Positions 17,778-25,254 of a stretch of 27,383 nt of DNA are shown here, piece after piece. The DNA is taken from positions 1-27,383 of the forward strand of contig JAAUSP010000024.1 in assembly GCA_012032575.1 (NCBI GenBank), in the 5' to 3' direction. The translations under genes were made by a program, and so were the position numbers. Below the pieces are notes generated by a model. That model was not told where the DNA came from. It was given only the letters and a program-made list of their open reading frames with translations, and did no database searches. How positions within the stretch are numbered: the stretch's first letter is position 1; each line of letters starts with the position of its first letter. Source of the stretch: Anaerolineales bacterium. Lineage in GTDB: Bacteria > Chloroflexota > Anaerolineae > 4572-78 > J111.

Positions 17778-19165
17778 CTAGCCCCTCTCCCCCCGACTGC
17801 GGAACACCAACCGCAGGGGCGTGCCCAGAAAGCCGTAGCGCTCGCGGATGGTGTTTTCCAGATAGCGTTCGTAGGAGAAATGGACCAGGGTGCGGTCGTT
17901 GACAAAAAAGACAAAGGTGGGCGGGTTTACCCCGGCCTGGGTGACGTAGTAGAATTTGAGGCGCTGGCGCTGCGCCCCCTTGGGCGGGTTTTTGCTGACG
18001 GCTTCGCGCAGCAGGCGGTTAACCTCGCCGGTGGACATGCGCCGCAGCCGTTCTTCCTGCACTTGCAGGGCCAGCGGCAGCACTTTGGCCACCCGCTGCC
18101 CCATTTTGGCCGAGATAAACAGCACAGGCACATAACTTAAAAATTTCAGTTCGCTGCGGATGCGCTCGGTGTATTCATTCATGGTGTTGGTATCTTTTTC
18201 TACCAAATCCCACTTGTTGACAATCACCACCACACTCTTGGCTTCTTCCAGAATGTAACCGGCAATGTGAGCATCCTGGGCCGTAACCATATCCACCGCG
18301 TCAATCAGCAGCAGGCAGACATCGGCCCGGCTGACCGCTTTGAGCGAGCGCAGAAAGCTGTACTTTTCCACCCCCACCTCAATTTTACCGCGCCGGCGAA
18401 TCCCGGCGGTGTCAATCAACACCAAATCCAGCCCCTCGTACTGGATGGGCATATCAATAGCGTCGCGGGTGGTCCCCGGCACGTCCGAGACAATGACCCG
18501 ATCTTCGCCCAGCAGCTTGTTCAACAACGAGGATTTGCCCACGTTGGGCCGTCCCAAAATCGCAATTTTGATCGTTTCATCCTCTTCCTCAGTTTCTTCC
18601 TCAGTCGGGGGCAGGCCCGCCACAATGGCGTCCAGCAGATCGCCGGTGCCGGTGCCGTGCAACGCCGAAACCGGGATAGGATCGTCCAGGCCGAGGGTAT
18701 AAAAATCAACCGCCTCGCTGCGCCGCTTCTGATTGTCGGCCTTGTTGACCGCCAGAATCACCGGTTTGTCGGTGCGGCGCAGCAGCATGGCCACATCCTG
18801 GTCGGCGCTGGTCAGGCCGGCTTCGCCATCCACCAGAAACACAATCACCTCGGCCTCGGCGATGGCAATTTCGGCCTGCTCGCGGATCTCCCGCAAAAGA
18901 GGCGGCTGGATACCCCGGCTTGAAAGCCCGTCGCCTCGGTCTGGCTGGCCGGCGGCGGTGGGGCCGGGTCAAATTCCAGGCCGCCGGTATCTACGACAAT
19001 AAAATCGCGTCCGGCCCAATCGGCGTCGCCGTAGAGGCGGTCACGGGTGGTCCCGGCTAAATCTTCCACAATGGCTTTGCGCTGGCCTACCAGGCGGTTA
19101 AACAGGGTTGACTTGCCGACATTCGGCCGACCAACCAAAGCCACAATCGGTTTTTGCTGGCTCAT
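17778..19165 (-). CDS. der: Ribosome-assembly GTPase Der (EngA), one apparent frameshift
   Basis: The start is ATG at 19165, eight bases after ybbR. Two consecutive GTPase domains are clear: domain 1 with GRPNVGKS at residues 12-19, DTGG near 59 and NKAD; domain 2 with a second [21 protein letters not shown] and NKWD. The C-terminal KH-like domain ends with [10 protein letters not shown] single missing base in the C-run 18913-18916 breaks the frame between EATGFQAG and [12 protein letters not shown]; corrected, the protein has about 462 residues, normal for Der. The loop before the break is Pro-rich ([10 protein letters not shown]), longer than usual. Der binds the large ribosomal subunit during its maturation and is essential in most bacteria, which supports reading the break as an error. 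It is the last gene of the cdaA-ybbR-der block. Confidence 0.95.
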
Positions 19166-19173
19166 AAAAAAAG

Positions 19174-20547
19174 TTATCCTTCATCAGCATCAGGCGTAAA
19201 TTTGGGTAAGGGTTTAACGGTGGGCGTAGTTTTGGGCGTCGGAGTTGAAGTCGCAGAGAGAATTCGGGTGGGGGTGATCGAGGGAGTCGGCACCGGGCTA
19301 ACCGGCTGGGTGGGAATCAGGCGGGGATTTGGGTTGATAATAATCTCGATGGTATCGGGTAAAATTGCTTCCAGATTCAAATCTTCGGGCAAAAATACGG
19401 TCGGGCGGACTTTATGCGCCCCCGGCGGAAGCCCAAAAAGGTCAACTACCACCTTCACATCGTCCGGTTCCAGCTTTTGCAGGCGGGGAATCGGACCGGA
19501 GAGAATCACATCGGCCCGTTCGGGCGAGGCAGTCCAGATGTAATCAGGGTCAATACCCTGTTGGGCAATAGGCCGCTGAACCGTTTGGCCGCTTTCGATG
19601 GCCGCAATTTCAACCGTGACTTGCACCCCGCTGGCCCCGCCGTTTTCATTTTCCGGCAAAACCACAGTGACCCCTTTGGGCAGATTTAAGGGCACAGACT
19701 GGACAATATCGGCGGTCGCCTGGCTGACATTAATCGGGCTGGTGGCGACAAAACCGGAAATGGAACCGAGCGCCTGCGGATTGCCCACAATGGTCAGCCG
19801 GGCCGGATTGACCAAAATATTGCTGACCCAGTAGCCCGGCGCAGGCTGGCCGCTAATCACGGCGCTGACCGATACATCCTTATACCCAAAACGCTGCTCA
19901 ATCGGCAAGGTAATCTGAACCTGGGCCGGCTCAATTTTGAGATTGCTCAGAGCTTGATCGTTTCGGTTGCGGGCCACCACCTCACCCAGGCGGTTGACAG
20001 TTTCTTTGGCATTGCGGATAAAAATCTCGCTGACCACTTTATCCACCTGGCTCACCAGCGAGGCCGGGCCGGTAATTGTTACCTGGCCCGGTTTGGCGCT
20101 TGGCGCGCGATTAATAAACCCGACCGGCGGTTCATCCATTACCAGAATATTGACCGGGAACGAGATGGTTTGTTCGGTTTGCAAGTTAACGCTGACATCT
20201 TTGGGGATTTGTTCGACAATCTTAACCTGGGAGTCGGAGACGCTAACCTTAATAGGAACATCATTGAAACCCTCGGCCAGGCTCGAAAGGTCTAACGTGG
20301 CCTTGAATTTAGATTGGATCAGGGTTGACCAACTGCTTTCCGGGGCCAACAGGCGCAGCCGGACGGTTTCGGGCAGTTTGTCGGTTGTCATCAGGCCGGC
20401 CGCCGGTGGAATAATCTGGATCGGAATAGCCTGGGCATAATCGGCCTGGCGCGGCGGATTCTGCTCGCGAACGGCGGCAATCCAGACCAAAGTGGCCAGA
20501 AACAATGATAAAATAAGGCTGCTAAGCGTTCTGAGAAAATTTCGCAC
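19174..20547 (-). CDS. ybbR: YbbR-domain protein (CdaR-like regulator of CdaA)
   Basis: The GTG start at 20547 lies 12 bases after cdaA. The N-terminus has one hydrophobic segment ([18 protein letters not shown]), so the remainder is expected outside the membrane. Several YbbR repeats follow, recognisable by V-x-L-x-G-P patterns such as [32 protein letters not shown] and [15 protein letters not shown]. The final 50 or so residues are rich in Pro, Thr and Ser ([17 protein letters not shown]), a likely extended or cell-wall-facing tail. In Firmicutes the equivalent protein (CdaR) binds the diadenylate cyclase CdaA and modulates c-di-AMP production; adjacency here supports the same role. Length is 457 residues. 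Confidence 0.9.
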   Translation of the reverse strand: MRNFLRTLSSLILSLFLATLVWIAAVREQNPPRQADYAQAIPIQIIPPAAGLMTTDKLPETVRLRLLAPESSWSTLIQSKFKATLDLSSLAEGFNDVPIKVSVSDSQVKIVEQIPKDVSVNLQTEQTISFPVNILVMDEPPVGFINRAPSAKPGQVTITGPASLVSQVDKVVSEIFIRNAKETVNRLGEVVARNRNDQALSNLKIEPAQVQITLPIEQRFGYKDVSVSAVISGQPAPGYWVSNILVNPARLTIVGNPQALGSISGFVATSPINVSQATADIVQSVPLNLPKGVTVVLPENENGGASGVQVTVEIAAIESGQTVQRPIAQQGIDPDYIWTASPERADVILSGPIPRLQKLEPDDVKVVVDLFGLPPGAHKVRPTVFLPEDLNLEAILPDTIEIIINPNPRLIPTQPVSPVPTPSITPTRILSATSTPTPKTTPTVKPLPKFTPDADEG

Positions 20548-20559
20548 ACCAAAACCCGG

Positions 20560-21453
20560 TTACTGTTTAGATTGAGATTGGGCCTGGGAGATAGATTTGG
20601 CCGCTTTAGCTAACCCCAGGCGCTTCAAAACAAGCCGTCTTGCCCGCTGCCACCAGCCGAGATCTACACTCAATTCGGATTTAAAGAAAGCTACCAACAG
20701 TTGTTCCAGCCGCTTTTTATCCAGCCCCCGAATCAAGTGGCCGTTGTGAGCGACAGAAATAGTTCCGGTTTCTTCGGACACAACCACGGCGATGGCATCG
20801 GTAATCTGGCTGATACCCAGCGCGGCCCGGTGACGGGTTCCCAGCAGTTCCTGGCGGGCCAGGGTTGCTTCATCAACCAGGGGCAACACCACGGATGCTG
20901 CCACCAGCCGATCATTACGCACGACGACGGCCCCATCGTGCAAAGGGGTGTTCGGGGTGAAAATGGTGGATAACAAATCGGGACTGAGGAGGGCTTGTAG
21001 CCTGACCCCTGTTTCGATATACGCTTCCAGGCCCGTGCTGCGTTCAAAAACAATCAAGGCCCCCCGCTTCAATTGCGACATCGGGATTACGGCTTCGCTG
21101 ACGGCATAAATTGCCCGCTCGGTGTGGGTATGAGCGCGATGAACTGAGCCTAATATTTGGGTACGCCCCAGACGGTCCAAGGCCCGCCTGAGTTCGGGTT
21201 GAAAAATTACGGGGACAGCTACCAGGAGCGCCGGCAGCACTTTGCTAATCAACCAACTAAAAGCCAGCAGCCGGCTAAAAACACTGGCCATAATTGCCGC
21301 CAGCACCGCCAGAATTAACAATCCTCGTAAAAGTTGGACCGCTTGCGTCCCCTGAATTACAGCCAGAAGCCAGTAAAAAATTAAGGCCACCAGCAGAATA
21401 TCAATAACACTGATTAAATCTAGGCGGGCTAGAATTGGCAGAATATCAGACAT
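20560..21453 (-). CDS. cdaA: Membrane diadenylate cyclase CdaA
   Basis: The 297-residue protein has about three N-terminal membrane helices (IDILLVALIFYWLLAVIQ, LLRGLLILAVLAAIMASVF, and KVLPALLVAVPVIF), followed by PELRRALDRLGR and the DAC catalytic domain. The DGA motif is at residues 173-175 (PLHDGAVVV) and the RHR motif at 207-209 (GTRHRAALG), the two signatures needed to make c-di-AMP from two ATP. The C-terminal tail is Ser/Gln-rich and basic. The ATG at 21453 follows AAGG. It heads a cdaA-ybbR-der block with 12- and 8-base gaps. c-di-AMP typically controls osmolyte and potassium transport and cell-wall homeostasis; no target gene is visible here. Confidence 0.96.
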   Translation of the reverse strand: MSDILPILARLDLISVIDILLVALIFYWLLAVIQGTQAVQLLRGLLILAVLAAIMASVFSRLLAFSWLISKVLPALLVAVPVIFQPELRRALDRLGRTQILGSVHRAHTHTERAIYAVSEAVIPMSQLKRGALIVFERSTGLEAYIETGVRLQALLSPDLLSTIFTPNTPLHDGAVVVRNDRLVAASVVLPLVDEATLARQELLGTRHRAALGISQITDAIAVVVSEETGTISVAHNGHLIRGLDKKRLEQLLVAFFKSELSVDLGWWQRARRLVLKRLGLAKAAKSISQAQSQSKQ

Positions 21454-21588
21454 AGAACCTTGCCCGGATCGGCAAGCTATGAACTCAAGTTGGCGCTCCT
21501 CTCAGCCATAAGCAGAGTTTTAAGGTCTGTCGCTCAGATTACTGCCATCAAGATACTTGTTAGAACTATCCGGCTGTCCGATCATTAA

Positions 21589-23911
21589 CTACGCGGTTCC
21601 GCCACTTATTTGGGCCAACAGCCGGCGATACCCTTCCGTATCATCCGGCCCCAGGTTGATGATGGCCTGAATGGTCTGCATGGCCTGGCTTCGCAGGCCG
21701 TTTTCTAGCTGCATTTCACCCAGCGTATCATATTCTTTAATGGCTTCACGGTTCCGGCCATTTTGGGCATAGGCCACAGCCAGCCGCTGGCGTAGGGACA
21801 TATCATCGTTGTAAATTGAGGTAAGTTCCTTCAATAACTCTAAAGCTTTAAGAGGGTTGTACTTTTGATAATTTGTTAGGAGACCATCTAAAGTTTTAGT
21901 AGCTTGATTAACCTTATTTTGTTTATAATATAAATCAATTAAGTGACGCTGGGTGCGTTCATCACTGGGATTAAGTTTAAGCAAATCCTCAAAGGCGCTG
22001 GCAGCCCTGGCCCAGTCAAAGCGCTGGCCGTAAATATCCCCCATGCGATTCAGAATATCGGCTTTCCAGGCGTTGCTGTTGGGCGAGGTGGCGGCTAACC
22101 GCAGCGCCTCATTATATCTTTCCAGCGCCCGATCTACCTGAGCCAATTGGTAGTAAGAGTCGGCCAGAATCAGGTATTGTTCCAAAGCCAGTTCGGTATC
22201 GTGATGGCTAATATAAAGCTCGATCAGTTTGGTCCGAACCGTTACATCCATCGGGGCCAGGCGCAATATTTTTTGATAAATACTGACTGCCTGGTCCGGC
22301 TGATGGCGCATCAAATAGACGCGGGCAATATACAGGTACTTATTGACGGCTTCATCGGTGTGTTCCTGCTTTAACAAAATGTCGGCCAGACGCACATGCA
22401 GCGGCAAATACGAAGGCGCTTTTTGAATGGCCCGCAAACATTCCTCCGAGGCCGTCATGAGGAAATTGCGCTTAATATACTCACCGGTCAGAGCCATGGT
22501 GGTGATGACCACTTCCGTTTCCGGTGTTTCCAAAAATTCAACCAGGCTCATCACCGAGCCATCCTCGGTCACACTATCCATGCGGGCGCGTGCTCGGACG
22601 CTTTTTCTTCCCAGGCGGCGTTGGAAAAGAAGCGCTTGACGGCCGTAATGAAACCGGCGGCTTTTTTGGAGTCAAGCGGAGACAGGTACTTCTCCCCTAT
22701 TTCTTCATAAGCCTCGGCCAATCGGTCAGCCTTCTGACGGCTCACGTGGCGCAAATCAACAATCTTCAACGTCTCGATATAATGTTTCAGGGCTAATTCC
22801 AGGTTATTGGCCGCGTGATACGTTTCGGCCAGGGCAAATTGGCCGCTCACCTGGTAAGCTTTATCCTGAGCCGACATTTTGAACACTTTGGCGGCTTCAT
22901 TAAAATCGTTTTTATCCTTGTACAAAACCCCCAGGTTAAAATAAAGCGCCGGGCGACCGGCCCCGGCCTGCGTGACCTGGCGATAGTTGTTAATCGCTTC
23001 GGTTAATTTACCCTGCCGCTGCAAGTCAATGGCCTGAATGATCAGCAAATTGATTTGCTCGCGGGAGATGGTGGCCGGCAGCGCTCGATTATCATCTTCA
23101 AAAATAACATTGGCCAGTTCCACCAAAGCCCGCTGCTGGGTAGATTCGACCAGTCCGCCGGCCATCCCTTTGGCCGAGTCCAGCTCACTGTCAATGGCAA
23201 AGGGATCATCTTCGCCAAAGAAGTCGTCGCTCCCAAACTCGCGCTCATAATCCGAGATGTCGCCCAAATCAGCCGGGGCAACCTCGCTGATTTCGTCGGG
23301 GTCAATGGGTAAATTCTGTTCCAGGGCCAACAGGGCCGTCGCCACGGCCGGGTCTTGGGCAGCAGTGTTTGCGCTTCCTGAATGTGCTGCAACGCGGCGG
23401 CATCGTCACCCCGACGCTGAAAAACGGCGGCTACGGCCAGATACTGCCGGGCGGCCAGCCGGGGTTGGCCCTGTTGGGCCAGAGCCTGGGCCACTTTTTG
23501 GTGGGCATCAATTTTATCGGGCACTAATTCGATGGCCCGCAGCCAAACCTCTATCGCGGCCTCGAAATCATGCCGGGCGGCAAAAACATTCCCGACGCGC
23601 AGGTAAGTTTCTGCCGCCGCCTCTACCTGGCCCATTTGCTCCTGGATTTCACCAATGTAACCGAGGGCCTGGTAATTACCCGGATTAATTTTAAGCACTT
23701 GTTGAAAGGACTTCCAGGCGATTTCGGTCTGCCCCACCGCTGCATTGGCCTGACCAAAGCCCATGATAGCCGCTTCATTGTTGGGAAATTCAGCCAGGGC
23801 AAAGCGATAAGCCTTGATCGCTTCAGCCCAATTGCCCTGGTCGCTGAATCGTTCGGCATGGATCATTGCTGTTTGGAATTTGTTTTGATCACCCGCCACG
23901 TTGAGCCTCAC
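21589..23911 (-). CDS. Large TPR-repeat protein, two apparent frameshifts
   Basis: From a GTG at 23911, three - strand segments join into about 774 residues when one base is restored at 23357-23359 (QTLLP to QDPAVATALLAL) and one near 22586-22598 (EEKASE to ARARMDSV). The N-terminal third carries TPR units (AEAIKAYRFALAEFPNNEAA, AWKSFQQVLKINPGNYQAL, EAAIEVWLRAIELVPDKID). A very acidic spacer follows (FGSDDFFGEDDPFAIDSEL), then more TPRs (LYFNLGVLYKDKNDFNEAA, QAVSIYQKILRLAPMDVTV, RAASAFEDLLKLNPSDERT). There is no signal peptide or catalytic motif. TPRs mediate protein-protein contacts; the partner is unknown. It lies 18 bases after argF, and 135 bases before cdaA in transcription order, so it might belong to either unit. 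Both breaks are one-base deletions. Confidence 0.85.
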
Positions 23912-23929
23912 ATCCGATTTTGAATTTGA

Positions 23930-24849
23930 TTACCCCAGTAACAAAGCCAGTATCCCTTTTTGAGCGTGCAGCCGGTTTTCCGCCTGCGGAAAGAGCAGCG
24001 ATTGCGGCCCGTCGGCCACTTCGTCGGTAATTTCTTCGCCCCGGTGAGCCGGCAAACAGTGCATCACCACTGCCTGTGGACCCGCCTGAGCCAGCAGTTG
24101 GCTGTTGATCTGATAGGGCGGAAATACTTTCAGCCGCTCCTGAGTTTCTTTTTCCTGGCCCATACTGGTCCAGACATCCGTGTAAATAACATCGGCCCCG
24201 GCCACCGCCTCGGCGGCCTCGTGGGTTACGCTAATCATGGCGCTGGTTTCTTCGGCCAGATGCCGGGCGGCCGTCACCACCTCCGCCGGAAGGTCATAAC
24301 CGGGCGGGGCGGCAATGCTGAAATGTCCGCCTAATTTAGCCATAATGGTAACCAGCGAGGTCGCCACATTATTGCCGTCGCCCACGTAAGCCATTTTTAA
24401 GCCCTCAATCCGGCCAAAATACTCCCACAGGGTAAACACATCGGCCAGGGCCTGGCAGGGATGGTCGTAGTCGCTCAACCCATTGATAACCGGCACGCGG
24501 CCATGCTCGGCCAGTTGCAAAATATGCTGGTGGGCAAACACACGGGCCATGATCCCATCCACATAGCCCGACAGCACCCGCGCCACATCCGGCACCGACT
24601 CTCGCCCGCCCAGGCCAATTTCATTGGGCGAGAGGTAGAGCGCATGGCCGCCCAGATGCAGCATGCCTACTTCAATGATACGCGGGTACGCAGCGAAGGC
24701 TTCTGAAAAACCATCCCCAAAACTTTCCCTTTTAACAAGGGCTGGTTATGGCCTGAGTTTTTTAATTCGTCTTTTAATTCTTTTGCTTTATGCAGGAATT
24801 GCCACAATTCGTCGGCGGAGAATTCGGAAATGCTGAGAAAATGTTGCAT
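23930..24849 (-). CDS. argF: Ornithine carbamoyltransferase, one apparent frameshift
   Basis: The ATG at 24849 begins [20 protein letters not shown]. The carbamoyl-phosphate loop reads KPSLRTRVS (STRTR-type), after which the frame breaks at 24674-24675; adding one base gives [19 protein letters not shown]. Further hallmarks are HPCQALAD (carbamoyl phosphate), [21 protein letters not shown] (ornithine loop) and [15 protein letters not shown]. The corrected protein has about 306 residues, normal for the anabolic enzyme. It converts ornithine and carbamoyl phosphate to citrulline in arginine synthesis. No other arg gene is adjacent. A promoter with an overlapping palindrome lies just upstream, consistent with regulated transcription. 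It is the first gene of the - strand block that continues with the TPR protein. Confidence 0.94.
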
Positions 24850-24883
24850 GAAGGGTCAAAATCCTTTATCAAAATTCATTACA

Positions 24884-24911
24884 AGTATACCATAACTGGT
24901 ATGGGACACAA
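24884..24911 (-). promoter_or_regulatory. Probable argF promoter with overlapping palindromic operator
   Basis: Reading the - strand, TTGTGT (24906-24911), a 16-base spacer and TATACT (24884-24889) form a sigma-70-like promoter ending about 35 bases before the argF ATG. A perfect palindrome, ATACCA-N4-TGGTAT at 24887-24902, overlaps the -10 and spacer, where a repressor would block polymerase. It does not match the ArgR box consensus. TGAAT-like sequence between the -10 and the start codon is only half an ArgR site. Inference from motifs. Confidence 0.45.
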
Positions 24912-25029
24912 TCCATCAGCAATGGTATCACTTTTAATGCGCGTCTCGTAATTGATTTTAACCCGAATCGCCAAAAAAACAACTGAGGAAATGATACCCC
25001 TGTTTTTGGCTCTTGAGGCAGCGTGATGG

Positions 25030-25059
25030 GTGATGCGTGATTAAATCATCACGTATCAC
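25030..25059. repeat. Strong imperfect hairpin, 12-bp stem
   Basis: GTGATGCGTGAT (25030-25041) pairs with ATCACGTATCAC (25048-25059), with one G-T wobble and a TAAATC loop. A T-run (25075-25080) lies 15 bases beyond on the + strand, too far for a classic intrinsic terminator. It could end transcription arriving from the NACHT gene, or be a protein-binding palindrome. Confidence 0.5.
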
Positions 25060-25184
25060 AGGGTTGGGACAATTATTTTTTGGAATTGCCTGACTATATG
25101 GTTACACGCAGAGTATACAGGTGAAAATTTTACAGCGACCCGCTACGCGGGATTCCGCTGAGTCTTACCGCCACCCCTTCTTCC

Positions 25185-25253
25185 CCTACTACCTACTACC
25201 TACTACCTACTCCAGGATTCAGGATTCCAGAAATTCAGGATTCCAGGATTCCA
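25185..25253. repeat. Two adjacent short tandem repeat blocks
   Basis: 25185-25211 is nearly four copies of the 7-mer CCTACTA. 25212-25253 contains four copies of CAGGATTC, two pairs separated by a degenerate unit. They begin directly after the stop codon of the NACHT-FGE gene (on its strand). Heptamer repeats of this kind resemble the short tandemly repeated repetitive sequences of filamentous cyanobacteria and some Chloroflexota. Confidence 0.75.
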
Positions 25254-25254
25254 A

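Larger units (their letters stand above)
24912..25254. other. Intergenic region between argF and the NACHT-FGE gene
   Basis: No gene is supported here. The stretch holds a 12-bp-stem hairpin (25030-25059), a small CCCGC-TAC-GCGGG hairpin (25139-25151), and two blocks of short tandem repeats next to the NACHT gene's stop codon. The rest is AT-rich, with no clear promoter on the + strand. Confidence 0.6.

Noticed and set aside
18267..18923. A 218-codon + strand frame
   Set aside because: It is antisense to der, whose GTPase motifs are unmistakable; the frame reads as His/Gln-rich nonsense.
25185..25253. Possible CRISPR array
   Set aside because: Units are 7-8 bases with no spacers of regular length and no cas genes in the window; this is a simple tandem repeat.
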